A stretch of DNA of 64,000 nt from Pedosphaera sp. (GCA_025359965.1 JANYDC010000119.1:46320-110319), one strand, 5' to 3'. Positions 34,688 to 45,189 are shown, counted from the stretch's first letter. Program-made: numbers and translations. The notes: generated by a model not told the origin, from the sequence alone.

Positions 34688-35914
34688 CTAGTGTGAGACG
34701 GCCAAGTTTGACAATCCAGATCCATTGTGGCGTTTCGGCATCGACACACGCAAAGCGAAGCAAGCCAGAGCAATGACCAAAGGGGCCAATATCCACAAAG
34801 CAGGCGAGTAGGAGCCCGAAATGGCATGGCACCGGGCAAAAATGACCGGGCCAATTGCGGACGCAAAAACAGTCAGCATCTGGGCGGCCCCTTGAATACG
34901 ACCCAAATGTTTTGCCCCGAAAGCCTGCCCCCAGATGGCGAAAAAAATAACCGTAATCATACCGCCGGACAATCCCATAAGAGCCGCAAAGATCCAAAGC
35001 TGGGTCTGGGAAATCAGCAAAGGCAGAACGGCGATGGCAAGCCCGTAGACAAAAAGCGCCATGCCCAAAATATGCTTCATCGATAGCTTCGAGCTAAGCC
35101 AACCGCACAGCACCTGGCCGATCAAAGCGATCAGAGTGGTTACGGCAAGGAAGGTGTGATAGGTCTTTTGATCGAAACCCCGCTCGGCCAGCACCGCCTC
35201 GTTGAATAGTCCCAAGCCAGAGGACACCAAGGCAAAAAGCGCTGCCGCTCCACCGAAGGTCCAAAAAGCCGGAGTTCGAACAGCGGGCCACAAACCAATA
35301 CTGATGGGGTCTGGTTCCACTTTCATGCCAACCGCGGCAGGACGGGGAAGGCGAAGGCCAAGAAGCACCAGCGGCGTCACGAAAAGAATCAGCACCCACC
35401 CCACATCCGTCCACGCCCGCCGCCATCCGGAGGCACTGACAATGCCGCCTATTGTCACAAACGCCACCGCGAAAAGAACACTCAAAACCAATGCATAAAC
35501 ACCCATAGCGGCACCGCTCGTTCTGGGGAATGATTTACCAACAGCCGTAATGCTTGCGACCGATAGCGCGCTTTGCCCAAGAGCACGCGTGAGAAGGATA
35601 AGCAAAAAGAGCATTGACACCCCCCCCGTGACTGAACTCAAAGCGAACACCGTCGCCGCGAGGAAAATCAGAATGGCCGCTATGGGCGAGCGCAGGCCAA
35701 AGCGGTCAAAAAGGTGCCCCGCTGGGAGGCAAAGCAAGGCCCCGAGCAGGGTGGCCCAAAGATTAATGTTGGCATAAACCAGACGATCAAGCTTCAGATC
35801 AGCCAGCAGCGGTTCTGTGATCAACCCCAGCCCCTGCGTGCGCCCCGGCAGAGTCGCCAGCATCACCACTGCGGCAATCACCACATTTAACCATGCCTGA
35901 CGTTTCTGACTCAT
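34688..35914 (-). CDS. Major facilitator superfamily transporter
   Basis: A 408-residue integral membrane protein with about 12 predicted helices, beginning AWLNVVIAAVVMLATLPGRT and with the N-domain PAGHLFDRFGLRSP, which matches the loop 2-3 motif of MFS proteins. The C-terminal half (AKHLGRIQGAAQMLTVFASA) resembles monocarboxylate/oxalate-type transporters. The substrate is unknown. It is divergent from ctpA, with 128 bases between them. Confidence 0.85.
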   Translation of the reverse strand: MSQKRQAWLNVVIAAVVMLATLPGRTQGLGLITEPLLADLKLDRLVYANINLWATLLGALLCLPAGHLFDRFGLRSPIAAILIFLAATVFALSSVTGGVSMLFLLILLTRALGQSALSVASITAVGKSFPRTSGAAMGVYALVLSVLFAVAFVTIGGIVSASGWRRAWTDVGWVLILFVTPLVLLGLRLPRPAAVGMKVEPDPISIGLWPAVRTPAFWTFGGAAALFALVSSGLGLFNEAVLAERGFDQKTYHTFLAVTTLIALIGQVLCGWLSSKLSMKHILGMALFVYGLAIAVLPLLISQTQLWIFAALMGLSGGMITVIFFAIWGQAFGAKHLGRIQGAAQMLTVFASAIGPVIFARCHAISGSYSPALWILAPLVIALACFALRVSMPKRHNGSGLSNLAVSH

Positions 35915-36042
35915 GGCCTTAGGATATCCAATGATTTAATCAATGTGAAAGCTGATTTGGGCTCGGCTGAAGGCTTTATCCGAAACTGGCCTGCCGTTTG
36001 CTTGCCAAGCGGGTTGACGCGGATTAGTTTCATCTTACGTTT

Positions 36043-37374
36043 ATGAAGAAACGGCTTTTATACGGCGTGGTGGTTGTTGCGCTGGGGTTCAACCTCTGGA
36101 TCGGCTCGAACATTTATTTCTCCTCAGCCCAGGCTGGCGAGAAGGACAATGTCTACGCCCACATCGAATTGTTCATGCGTGTGCTGGAAAGGGTGCGCCA
36201 GGAATATGTCGACGGCGGGAAGCTGACTTATCAGGACCTCATCTATGCCTCCCTCAAAGGGATGATCAGCACTCTCGACCCACACAGCGAGTTTATGGAA
36301 CCGGTGAAGTACGTTGATCTCAAAAGCGACACCGAAGGGGCTTTCGGCGGAGTGGGCATCGTGGTGGGAGTTCGCGATAGTGGGTTGACGGTTGTATCCC
36401 CAATCGAGGACACCCCCGCGTTTCGTGCAGGCATCCTGGCTGGTGATCGGATCGTCAAAATTGATGGGGCAAACAGTGAGCGCATCTCCATGACCGACGC
36501 CATCTCCAAATTGCGGGGCAAGCCGGGCACAGATGTCACCGTCACGGTGGCACGCTCTTCCTGGACCGAGCCTAAAGACATCAAGCTTACCCGGGCGGAA
36601 ATCAAGGTGGAGACCGTCAAAGACGTCAACAACCGCCGTGAATTCACAGTCACGGATGCCAAAATTGGATACGTCCGCATCACTCAATTTGGTGAACACA
36701 CAGCCGAGGAATTGACCGATGCGTTGAAGAAACTTTCCAAGCAAGGAATGCAGGGACTGGTTATGGATTTGCGAAACAATCCCGGCGGGTTATTGGATCA
36801 AGCCGTCAAAGTCTGTGAAATGTTTCTCCCTCGCAACCAATTAATCGTTTCTACCGAAGGCCGCTCCGGCCGGATGAAAGCCGAGACCTACCGCGCCTCG
36901 GGCCGCAACCAATATCCCAAACTCGACATCGTTGTTCTGGTCAATGGAGGGAGTGCCTCTGCCTCAGAAATCGTCTCGGGCTGCCTGCAAGACCTCGGCC
37001 GCGCTTACATAATGGGGGAACAGACTTTCGGCAAGGGCTCGGTTCAAAGCATCATCCCGCTGCAGGATGGATCCGCGTTGCGACTGACCACTGCCAAATA
37101 TTACACGCCGAGCCACAAGGTCATTCACGAGAAGGGTATCACCCCTGACAGCATCGTCCCGATGACTCAGGATGATGAAGAAGGTTTGTTCCTGCGGCGA
37201 GTGCCCGGAGGAGTCGATAGCTTGGACGCAGCGCAGCAGGTCAAAGCGCGCGGTGCTCGCGATTTTCAACTGGAACGTGCCGGCGACTTCCTTAAAGGGA
37301 TGATTCTCTATCGTGATCGCATGGCCAAGCTGGGGACCAAGCCGGAAGGTCGGGTTGCCGCTCATAAGGAGTGA
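36043..37374 (+). CDS. ctpA: C-terminal processing protease (S41)
   Basis: A periplasmic serine protease of 443 residues. A signal/anchor helix (LLYGVVVVALGFNLWIGSN) is followed by the PDZ domain (about 95-185; GGVGIVVGVRDSGLTVVSPI) and the S41 catalytic core with the Ser/Lys dyad in NGGSASASEIVSG and EQTFGKGSVQSI. It would trim the C-termini of exported proteins. Its stop overlaps the GTG start of tsaD by four bases, so the two are translated together. Confidence 0.93.
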   Translation: MKKRLLYGVVVVALGFNLWIGSNIYFSSAQAGEKDNVYAHIELFMRVLERVRQEYVDGGKLTYQDLIYASLKGMISTLDPHSEFMEPVKYVDLKSDTEGAFGGVGIVVGVRDSGLTVVSPIEDTPAFRAGILAGDRIVKIDGANSERISMTDAISKLRGKPGTDVTVTVARSSWTEPKDIKLTRAEIKVETVKDVNNRREFTVTDAKIGYVRITQFGEHTAEELTDALKKLSKQGMQGLVMDLRNNPGGLLDQAVKVCEMFLPRNQLIVSTEGRSGRMKAETYRASGRNQYPKLDIVVLVNGGSASASEIVSGCLQDLGRAYIMGEQTFGKGSVQSIIPLQDGSALRLTTAKYYTPSHKVIHEKGITPDSIVPMTQDDEEGLFLRRVPGGVDSLDAAQQVKARGARDFQLERAGDFLKGMILYRDRMAKLGTKPEGRVAAHKE

Positions 37375-38429
37375 TTTCACCGGACAACACTTCAACGACC
37401 ACAACCAGAGTTGTCGTCGGGATTGAGACATCGTGCGATGAAACCAGCGTGGCTGTGCTGCTCGACGGCACCCTTGCAAGCAATGTGGTGGCCTCGCAGA
37501 TTAAGCTCCACGAGGAATACGGCGGAGTTGTCCCCGAGCTGGCCACACGCGAGCATCTGCGAAATCTAAGCACCGTCTTCCTACAAGCCCTGAAGGAAGC
37601 CAAAGTGCAAAGCTCAGATATTGGTGCGATAGCCGCAACTCAAGGTCCAGGCCTGCCCAACGCCCTTCAAATTGGTTTTCAGGCCGCGCAAGGATTATCG
37701 CTTGGCCTGGGCATTCCATTGTTCGGCATCCATCATCATGAAGCGCATTTGTATTCGCCGTGGATTGATGAAAATTCCGGCCAAGCCGAATACAAAGCTT
37801 TTGAACCTCATCTTTCCCTGATCGTCAGTGGAGGACACACCATGCTGGCCCATGTAACGGGAGAATTTGAACACAAGGTAATCGGCGCGACCGTGGATGA
37901 TGCGGCGGGCGAATGCTTCGATAAAACGGCAAAGTTACTGGGACTACCCTACCCGGGCGGACCGCACCTTGAACGCCTCGCACTGGGCGGAAACCCAAAG
38001 GCACACGCGTTTCCGCGGCCGATGCTCAAAGACGCCAACGATGACTTCAGTTTCAGCGGACTAAAGACTGCCGTGCGATACCATCTGCGTGATCACCCGG
38101 AAACAATGGCGGATCCTTCGCTGATCAGTGATGTCTGCGCTGGAATTCAATGCGCTATTGTTGAGGTTCTGGTAAACAAGGCCGTCCGCGCGGCGAGGCG
38201 GTTGGGCGTAAGGTGCATCACCGCTTCAGGCGGCGTGACCTGTAACAACCATTTTCGTGAATCGCTACAACTAGCATGCAAGGTTGCGGGTCTGCGTTGC
38301 CGCGTGGCCAGCAGACGCCTTTGCACTGACAATGCCGCGATGGTGGCCATGGTGGCTCATCGCAAAATCTCCCTCGGCTTCACGCCAACGCCCTTAGCCG
38401 AGGAGTGCAAGCCCCAATGGCAGCTCTAA
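37371..38429 (+). CDS. tsaD: tRNA threonylcarbamoyladenosine synthase subunit TsaD
   Basis: Transfers threonylcarbamoyl to A37 of ANN-decoding tRNAs. The 352 residues begin around VVVGIETSCDETSVAVLLDG and carry the metal-binding HHHEAHLYSPW, SGGHTML, and VDDAAGECFDKTAKLLGLPYP. The GTG start overlaps the ctpA stop (GTGA). AAGGA abuts it with no spacing, and no other normal start exists nearby. Its stop overlaps the convergent uvrA stop by four bases. Confidence 0.95.
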   Translation: MISPDNTSTTTTRVVVGIETSCDETSVAVLLDGTLASNVVASQIKLHEEYGGVVPELATREHLRNLSTVFLQALKEAKVQSSDIGAIAATQGPGLPNALQIGFQAAQGLSLGLGIPLFGIHHHEAHLYSPWIDENSGQAEYKAFEPHLSLIVSGGHTMLAHVTGEFEHKVIGATVDDAAGECFDKTAKLLGLPYPGGPHLERLALGGNPKAHAFPRPMLKDANDDFSFSGLKTAVRYHLRDHPETMADPSLISDVCAGIQCAIVEVLVNKAVRAARRLGVRCITASGGVTCNNHFRESLQLACKVAGLRCRVASRRLCTDNAAMVAMVAHRKISLGFTPTPLAEECKPQWQL

Positions 38430-41359
38430 CCCTGCTTAGTAGACAGCGGCCGGCGTCGCAGTAAATCCTTTAAATAACGACCGGTCCAACTTGCCTCAAC
38501 CTCGGCCACCTGCTCTGGAGTGCCTTCGGCGACGACTTGTCCCCCGCCATCGCCACCCTCGGGCCCCAGGTCGATGATATGATCAGCCACTTTGATCACA
38601 TCAAGGTTGTGTTCGATAATCAAGAGCGTGTTTCCCGAAGCGCGAAGCTTGAAGAGCACTTCAATTAATTTTGCCACATCGTGAAAATGCAATCCGGTGG
38701 TTGGCTCATCCAGAATATAAAGCGTCCGGCCCGCACTCTTTTTTGCAAGCTCACCGCCCAGCTTCACCCTCTGGGCTTCACCGCCGGACAGCGTGGTGCC
38801 TGATTGACCAAGCTGTAAGTAGCCCAAACCCACTTCAGCGAGCGTCAGACAAAGATCGTGTATGGGCGGAATGGCGCGAAAGAACCCAACTGCCTCGTCA
38901 ACAGTCATGGCAAGGACGTCGGCAATGTTCAGCCCCTTGTAGGCTATCTCCAAGGTTTCGCGGTTATACCGCTTGCCATTGCACGCTTCACATGTGACGT
39001 AAACGGGGGGCAAAAAATGCATTTCAATGGTGATGAGTCCGTCGCCCTGGCATTTTTCGCAGCGTCCGCCCTTTACGTTGAAACTAAATCGGCCGGCACC
39101 GTAACCGCGCACCTTGGCGGCAGGCAGCTTTGCGAACAGATCCCGGATATGATTAAACATGCCGGTGTAGGTGGCAGGGTTGCTGCGCGGCGTCCGGCCA
39201 ATCGCTGTCTGGTCGATGACGACGGCCTTCTCAATGAACTCAATGCCATTGATCTCCTTGCACGCGCCAGGGCGTTCCTTGGAGCCGTACCAATCACGAA
39301 AGATTTTCCTGCGCAGTACGTCGTCCACCAAAGTGCTTTTGCCGGAGCCGCTGACTCCAGTCACACAAGTCATGAGCCCAATTGGAATTCTCGCACTGAC
39401 GTTGCGAAGGTTGTTTTCGGTAGCACCGACAATTTCAATGCAACCACGTTCGGGTTTGGTTTTGCGGCGGAGCTTTGGAACGAGCACGGACAACTCGCCG
39501 GTTAGATATTTCGCCGTGAGGGATTTAGGGTTGGCAAGGATTTCCTCCAATGTGCCGCTGGCAACTACCTCACCGCCATGTACTCCGGCGCCTGGCCCCA
39601 TATCCACAATGTGGTCGGCTCGGCGAATGGTGTCCTCGTCATGCTCCACGACCAGCACCGAATTGCCCTGATCGCGTAATCTTTCCAACGTTTTCAAAAG
39701 ACGTTCGTTATCGCGCTGGTGCAAGCCAATGCTGGGCTCATCAAGAATGTAAAGCACACCCACCAACCCTGCGCCAATCTGCGTGGCAAGACGGATGCGC
39801 TGTGCTTCGCCACCGCTGAGTGTGCCGCTCTCGCGGTTCAAGGTCAGGTAGCCCAAACCGACATTTTTCAGAAAACCAAGCCGAGATTTGACCTCGCGAA
39901 GAAGATCGTGGGCGATTTTGGCCTGAAACACGCTAAATTGCAGCGACTCAAAGAATTCAAGTGCGGCGCTCACGCTCAATCCGCAAACATCCATGATCGA
40001 ATACCCACTCAGTCCAATGTCCCTCGCCCATGCAGCCAGCGCGGGCCGATCTCCAATGGTTACGGCCAGAATTTCACGGCGCAACCGCGCTCCGTGGCAG
40101 GCATCGCAATCCTGCGGGCTCATAAAAGCCTTGAGACGGTTGCGGGTGAATTCACTTTCGCTATCGACATGCAGCCGCTCCAGATTGGGAATAACCCCTT
40201 CGAAAGGCCGCGTTGTTTTGGTGGGCTTGCCACCGCGCATGAAATAGAAATCCACCTCATCTGTGCCTGAGCCATGCATCAGCGATTTCTTGAAGACTTC
40301 AGGAAGCTCAGCATAGGTGGTTTCCATGTTGATCTCATAGTGCTTGGCCACTCCGCGCAGAAGCGCTTTGTAGTAGACAATCATCCGCTTGCCTCCACGA
40401 CGCCAGGGCAGAACCGCGCCACTCTCCAGACTTTTGGCGGGGTCGGGCACAATCAAAGCCGGATCAAAAATCAATTTCTGTCCAAGCCCATGACAGACCG
40501 GGCATGCACCGAAAGGCGAGTTGAAGGAGAAATGCTTGGGAGTTAGCGGCTCAAAGCTTTGGCCGGTGGCCGGGCTGTACATGCGGTTTGAATGGACCGA
40601 TTCCGTCCACTTGTCCCCGCCCGCTTGCTCTGCAGTCTGATGCAGGGAAATAAGCCGACCATTCCCCCATCTCAGGGCGGTCTCAACGGAATCGCTCAAT
40701 CGCACGCGTATTTTGTCATCCACGACCAACCGATCCACCACTGCCTCGATTTGATGTGCCTCCTTGGGATCAAGTTTTAACCGGGTATTTGAGGCCAACT
40801 CATGCAGAACCCCATCGACACGCACACGCACAAATCCCTCACGGCCCAAGCGCTCGATCACGTCACGAAACTCGCCTTTTTCCCCTCGAACAACCGGAGC
40901 TAGTACCACAAGGCGGGTTTTGGGAGGCAAAGCCAGCAAAGTATCGACGATATCGCTAGAGGAATGCTGACGCATGGAATGACCTGAGACGTGGCAGTGT
41001 GGCTGTCCCACATTCGAGTACAGCACGCGCAAATGGTCGAATATTTCGGTGGTGGTCGCGATGATCGAACGCGGACTTGCTCCAGCCCCCCGTTGCTCGA
41101 TGGCGATGGCCGGGGAAAGGCCCTCGATGAAATCAATTTCAGGCTTTTTGAGCTGGTCTAGAAACTGCCTCGCGTAAGCTGAAAGCGATTCGACGTACTT
41201 GCGCTGGCCCTCGGCATAGATTGTGTCGAAAGCGAGCGAAGACTTACCCGAGCCGCTTAAGCCGGTGAACACCACCAGTTTATCCCTGGGGATGGTCAGA
41301 TGAACATTTTTGAGGTTGTGCTCTTGCGCCCCTCCAATTCGGATCACGTCTTTCGCCAT
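38426..41359 (-). CDS. uvrA: Excinuclease ABC subunit A
   Basis: DNA-damage sensor of nucleotide excision repair, 977 residues. Two ABC ATPase modules carry GLSGSGKSSLAFDT and GVSGSGKSTLVDD P-loops and LSGGEAQRIRLA and LSGGEAQRVKLG signatures. The insertion zinc finger in the second module shows CEKCQGDG and CEACNGKRYN. ATG 41359 is preferred over an upstream TTG. It stands alone on the minus strand; uvrB and uvrC are not in the window. Confidence 0.97.
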   Translation of the reverse strand: MAKDVIRIGGAQEHNLKNVHLTIPRDKLVVFTGLSGSGKSSLAFDTIYAEGQRKYVESLSAYARQFLDQLKKPEIDFIEGLSPAIAIEQRGAGASPRSIIATTTEIFDHLRVLYSNVGQPHCHVSGHSMRQHSSSDIVDTLLALPPKTRLVVLAPVVRGEKGEFRDVIERLGREGFVRVRVDGVLHELASNTRLKLDPKEAHQIEAVVDRLVVDDKIRVRLSDSVETALRWGNGRLISLHQTAEQAGGDKWTESVHSNRMYSPATGQSFEPLTPKHFSFNSPFGACPVCHGLGQKLIFDPALIVPDPAKSLESGAVLPWRRGGKRMIVYYKALLRGVAKHYEINMETTYAELPEVFKKSLMHGSGTDEVDFYFMRGGKPTKTTRPFEGVIPNLERLHVDSESEFTRNRLKAFMSPQDCDACHGARLRREILAVTIGDRPALAAWARDIGLSGYSIMDVCGLSVSAALEFFESLQFSVFQAKIAHDLLREVKSRLGFLKNVGLGYLTLNRESGTLSGGEAQRIRLATQIGAGLVGVLYILDEPSIGLHQRDNERLLKTLERLRDQGNSVLVVEHDEDTIRRADHIVDMGPGAGVHGGEVVASGTLEEILANPKSLTAKYLTGELSVLVPKLRRKTKPERGCIEIVGATENNLRNVSARIPIGLMTCVTGVSGSGKSTLVDDVLRRKIFRDWYGSKERPGACKEINGIEFIEKAVVIDQTAIGRTPRSNPATYTGMFNHIRDLFAKLPAAKVRGYGAGRFSFNVKGGRCEKCQGDGLITIEMHFLPPVYVTCEACNGKRYNRETLEIAYKGLNIADVLAMTVDEAVGFFRAIPPIHDLCLTLAEVGLGYLQLGQSGTTLSGGEAQRVKLGGELAKKSAGRTLYILDEPTTGLHFHDVAKLIEVLFKLRASGNTLLIIEHNLDVIKVADHIIDLGPEGGDGGGQVVAEGTPEQVAEVEASWTGRYLKDLLRRRPLSTKQG

Positions 41360-41433
41360 GGTTGTCAAAGCTGCTTAGTCTATCATGCGGAAATAGACTT
41401 CGGTCAATTCTTCGCGCGTCGAAAAGGGTGTGA

Positions 41434-42546
41434 TTATTGCGCCTTCCTGAGGATTTCCTCCGCATTTTCTCGGTAAAGTTTTTTCAATACTTCATCCGGC
41501 AACCCGAATGCGTGCAAAGGCCAGTGGTAATTCCGAAAATACGGGGAATAAAAATGTTCGTCCTCGGTTTCGAGAATGCGGAAGGTCGTGCGATACATCT
41601 CCGGCTGCGGACTTAGGTCAGTTCCGTATACCAACCGGTTCTGGTAACGCAGAAAAAAACGCAAGACGGTTCGAGGTATGGGTGAAAGCTCGCTGAAACG
41701 TGCGCCAATGTCCGCGTGAAGATTCGGATATTTGTCGAGCATCTCCCCGAGTCGATTAAGGTCAGAACAGCAATTAGCCAAGTGGCAGGCAATAAATTGA
41801 GTGCGAGGGTGCTTTTTGACGGCGTTTTCCAGCGTATCCACAACCTCATCGTGTTGAAGCACTTCAGGAACATTCGCCACGCGCCAAGTGTAAGCGTTCA
41901 TCAAGCCATCGTTGGTCTGGTCCATGGGTTCGTACATCCATTTGTCTTCGGCCACATGGATGTTCACCGGCATGCCCAGATCGGCGCATTTCTCAAGGAT
42001 CGGGTCCATTCGTGGATCATCGATATGCATCCCCGGCATATTAGTCGTGCCCCCCAAACCACGTCCTTTGTCGCTGAGTTCGCCGACACCGGTGGCACCC
42101 GCCTTATGGCAGCGCTCCAGTTCCGCCATCGCTGCGGGACCGTAGCCAGGTTGATCCATTCCGCCATAATCGATGCCGCACCAAACCGCGAACCGTTTCG
42201 GGTATCGGCCATATTTCGCCAGTACTGTGTCGAATTTCCGTCCGGTATTCCCGGAAAGGATTATTGATTTTTCAAGGCCTACTTCATCCATTGTTCGCAC
42301 CCAGCGATCCACATCGGAGTCGTTAGGAGCGTAGTCATGCTGGTGCATGTCGATCACGGTAAAACGCGCCGTCTCGACTCGGGTTTCGGGGATCTTGTAA
42401 ATGGAACGCGGGCGAAAATCCTTAAGCAGGATCTGGTCTGGCGGAGTCTGAGCCAAGGCCACCCATGAAACGCCCAACGCGGCAAGGACACACAACCAAT
42501 TTCGACCGCAAATCGTCTGGGGAAAACGAGGCATGGACGGCAACAT
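41434..42546 (-). CDS. Exported amidohydrolase-family protein
   Basis: A 370-residue secreted protein: signal peptide (NWLCVLAALGVSWVALAQ), then a TIM-barrel with a metal-binding IDMHQHDYAP, GDPRMDP-type loops (HIDDPRMDPILEKCADLGMP), NIHVAEDKW, FIACHLANC and a late VYGTDLSPQ Asp. This fits the Amidohydrolase_2 family, which includes decarboxylases and lactonases. Substrate unknown. The five-residue MLPSM start overlaps the divergent PLD gene frame; an in-frame ATG lies four codons in. Confidence 0.82.
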   Translation of the reverse strand: MLPSMPRFPQTICGRNWLCVLAALGVSWVALAQTPPDQILLKDFRPRSIYKIPETRVETARFTVIDMHQHDYAPNDSDVDRWVRTMDEVGLEKSIILSGNTGRKFDTVLAKYGRYPKRFAVWCGIDYGGMDQPGYGPAAMAELERCHKAGATGVGELSDKGRGLGGTTNMPGMHIDDPRMDPILEKCADLGMPVNIHVAEDKWMYEPMDQTNDGLMNAYTWRVANVPEVLQHDEVVDTLENAVKKHPRTQFIACHLANCCSDLNRLGEMLDKYPNLHADIGARFSELSPIPRTVLRFFLRYQNRLVYGTDLSPQPEMYRTTFRILETEDEHFYSPYFRNYHWPLHAFGLPDEVLKKLYRENAEEILRKAQ

Positions 42547-42622
42547 AGGCGAGCGGGCCGAACATCGTCAACACGCCATCCGCCTGAGAATTCCTGTTGC
42601 ATCAGTCATTCCTTCGGGCTAT

Positions 42623-43915
42623 GTGGACTGCATTCTGATTGTTAAACATCATCTAAGGTTGGCGCAGTGGTTCCATGGTCTGACATGGGCCGTGATAATA
42701 CTGTTTGCGCCGCAGGTGTTCGGGCTGGAGAAAATCATCAGGGAAAAAATTGAGACGTCCTACTCAGTGGAAAACGGACAGTTCTCAAACACAGTCTCCT
42801 ATTTGCTCGGTGCTCCGTTGGTAGGTGGCAATAAAATCGAAACCCTCATCAATGGAGATCAGATATTCCCATCGATGCTCAAGGCGATCAGCCAGGCCCG
42901 GCGAAGTATCACCTTCGAGAGCTTTCTGTGGCATTCAGGGAAAATCAGCGATCAATTTATCGAAGCTCTCAGTGAAAGATCCCGCGCGGGCGTGCAGGTC
43001 CATTGTCTCGTCGATGGAATGGGCCGATTGGAATTCAACAGCAAAGACCGCAAGCGCCTGCGCAAGGCCGGCGTCCATCTGGTGACTCACAATCCAGTCA
43101 GGTGGTTTAGGCCTTGGCGATGGAATGAGCGGACCCACAGGAAAATAATGGTTATTGACGGAACGATCGGCTTCACAGGCGGGGTCTGCATCTCTGACGA
43201 TTGGATGGGGAACGCCGAGGACAAGGAACACTGGCGTGACACTCACTTCAGAATAGAAGGTCCCGTGGTGGCGCAAATCCAGGGGGTATTCATGGATAAC
43301 TGGATTCGGTCGAGGTCGGCGGTGCTGCACGGTGAAGCTTATTTTCCTTTTATTGCATCCCAAGGCGGTCTGGCTGCCCAATGCTTTAAATCAGGCAGTG
43401 ACGACAGCGCCGAGAACGCGCGACTTCTTTACCTTTACAGTATCGCGGCGGCAAAGAAAACAATCCGACTTTCCCACAGCTATTTCATTCCCGATGACCT
43501 GGCCGTCAGCATGCTGGTGGATGCGCGGCTCAGAGGAGTTAAAATTGAGATCATTGTTCCGGGGGTCATCGACCATAACATTGTGCGCATGGCGGCGCGC
43601 ACCCGCTGGTACAAGCTTTTGGAGTGCGGCGTTGAAATTTACGAGTACGAGCCATCCAAATATCACTGCAAGGTGATGATCGTTGATGATCTGTGGACGA
43701 CTTTTGGTTCCATAAACTTTGATGATCGCTCCTTCCGTATCAATGACGAATCCAACGTAAACGTTTACGATTCCGGGTTTGCCGCCGAGCAGGTGAGAAT
43801 CTTCGAGGCAGACAAGGCGAAATCCCATCTAATCAGCCTTGAGGAACACAAGGCACGTCCGTGGCACACCCGATTGGCGGAGGCTTTGTGCGCCCTGCTC
43901 CGCAACCAGCTTTGA
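42623..43915 (+). CDS. Phospholipase D/cardiolipin synthase-like
   Basis: A PLD-superfamily enzyme with two HKD motifs, HRKIMVID and HCKVMIVD, each followed by a GG or GSINFDDRS context typical of cardiolipin synthase. A hydrophobic segment (WFHGLTWAVIILFAPQVFG) near the N-terminus suggests membrane attachment, and the catalytic halves follow. The frame is open from 42533, but that start overlaps the divergent amidohydrolase gene; GTG at 42623 or a TTG near 42659 are likelier, and no strong ribosome-binding site decides between them. It could make cardiolipin or hydrolyse phosphodiesters. Confidence 0.8.
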   Translation: MDCILIVKHHLRLAQWFHGLTWAVIILFAPQVFGLEKIIREKIETSYSVENGQFSNTVSYLLGAPLVGGNKIETLINGDQIFPSMLKAISQARRSITFESFLWHSGKISDQFIEALSERSRAGVQVHCLVDGMGRLEFNSKDRKRLRKAGVHLVTHNPVRWFRPWRWNERTHRKIMVIDGTIGFTGGVCISDDWMGNAEDKEHWRDTHFRIEGPVVAQIQGVFMDNWIRSRSAVLHGEAYFPFIASQGGLAAQCFKSGSDDSAENARLLYLYSIAAAKKTIRLSHSYFIPDDLAVSMLVDARLRGVKIEIIVPGVIDHNIVRMAARTRWYKLLECGVEIYEYEPSKYHCKVMIVDDLWTTFGSINFDDRSFRINDESNVNVYDSGFAAEQVRIFEADKAKSHLISLEEHKARPWHTRLAEALCALLRNQL

Positions 43916-43968
43916 GCAGAGGCTTTGCCACTCGACGGTTCAGCCCAATCTGGTAAACTTAAGAAGTT

Positions 43969-45189
43969 ATGTCGAACGAAGAGTTAACGCAAAACCCTCC
44001 GCGCAAAATTAATCTGCGCCGCCCTGATGTCATGGAGGCTGTTCAAGCCCAAGTCCTGTCGCACTATCGCAGCGAACTGGTTGACCGCATCCGGGCGAAA
44101 GGTCATGTCCTTTCCGCGGATGGGTTGCTAACGGTTAAGCTGGCCAAGGAATTCGGCTTTTGCTACGGCGTCGAACGGGCCATCGATCTGGCCTACGCGG
44201 CACGCAAAGTTTTCCCCAACCAGCCCATTTACATCCTCGGTGAGATCATCCACAACCCCGAGGTCAACGACCAGATCAGGGCCATGGGGATCAAATCCCT
44301 CTCAGGCAAGGAAAAGAATGCCGACATCAATGACTTGAAAAAGGATGACGTGGTGATCATCCCCGCTTTCGGAACAGAAGTATCGACGCGGGCCATGCTT
44401 CAGGAGAAAGGCTGTATATTCGTTGATACAACCTGCGGCGACGTGATGTCCGTTTGGAAACGCGTGCGCCAGTATTCCCGCGACACCGTTACCAGCATCA
44501 TTCACGGCAAGGCTTGGCATGAAGAAACAAAAGCCACCAGCTCGCAAACCGGCGCAGGCCATTATTTGGTGGTATTCACCCTGGCCGAGACGGATTACGT
44601 CTGCAACTACATCGTCAGCGGGGGAAACAAAACGGATTTCCTTGAAAAATTTAAAGGCGCGTACTCGAATGGTTTTGATCCTGATCTTCACCTGGCCGCC
44701 ATCGGTGTGGCCAACCAGACCACCATGCTTCGCGGGGAGACTGAAGAGGTTCAGCGCCGCCTCAAGAAGGCCATGCTGACCAAGTTTGGCGAAGCAGCCG
44801 TGGATCAGCATTTTCGTTTTTTTGACACAATCTGCGGAGCAACTCAGGACAGACAGGATGCGTTGGAAAAGCTCCTGGCCGAACCGCTTGATTTGCTGCT
44901 TGTCATCGGAGGATACAACTCTTCCAACACCTCGCACCTCGCTGAAATGGGTGAAGCAAAGCTCCCCACATTCTTCATTAAAAACGCCACCAAAATGGTT
45001 TCTGAATCAGAAATCGTCCACTATGACCTGCATCGTCAGGAAGAGGTCACTGCCATGAACTGGCTTCCAGGAGGCAAAATCACTGTGGGAATCACCGCAG
45101 GAGCCTCCTGCCCGAACAACTTGATTGAGGACACAATCCGCCGCCTTTTCCAACTGCGGGGCGTGGCTGTGCAGGAACTCCTCACCTAA
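43969..45189 (+). CDS. ispH: 4-hydroxy-3-methylbut-2-enyl diphosphate reductase (long form)
   Basis: Last step of the MEP isoprenoid pathway, an Fe-S enzyme. The 406 residues exceed the E. coli length (about 316) and match the long type of cyanobacteria and plants. The three cluster cysteines are seen in EFGFCYGVERAI, DTTCGDVMS and GASCPNNLIED. Active-site motifs include GEIIHNPEVN, IIHGKAWHEETKA and PAFGTEVSTR. It is followed after 14 bases by the dgt-like gene on the same strand. Confidence 0.95.
   Translation: MSNEELTQNPPRKINLRRPDVMEAVQAQVLSHYRSELVDRIRAKGHVLSADGLLTVKLAKEFGFCYGVERAIDLAYAARKVFPNQPIYILGEIIHNPEVNDQIRAMGIKSLSGKEKNADINDLKKDDVVIIPAFGTEVSTRAMLQEKGCIFVDTTCGDVMSVWKRVRQYSRDTVTSIIHGKAWHEETKATSSQTGAGHYLVVFTLAETDYVCNYIVSGGNKTDFLEKFKGAYSNGFDPDLHLAAIGVANQTTMLRGETEEVQRRLKKAMLTKFGEAAVDQHFRFFDTICGATQDRQDALEKLLAEPLDLLLVIGGYNSSNTSHLAEMGEAKLPTFFIKNATKMVSESEIVHYDLHRQEEVTAMNWLPGGKITVGITAGASCPNNLIEDTIRRLFQLRGVAVQELLT

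Noticed and set aside
35991..36042. Promoter TTGACG...TACGTT directly before ctpA
   Set aside because: A -10 at 36036-36041 would place the transcription start inside the coding region, so the match is likely accidental.
42533..42546. Overlapping divergent starts for the amidohydrolase and PLD genes
   Set aside because: The PLD frame is open upstream, but residues before the hydrophobic helix are unlike the family and the overlap makes a shared start improbable; a later start was used.
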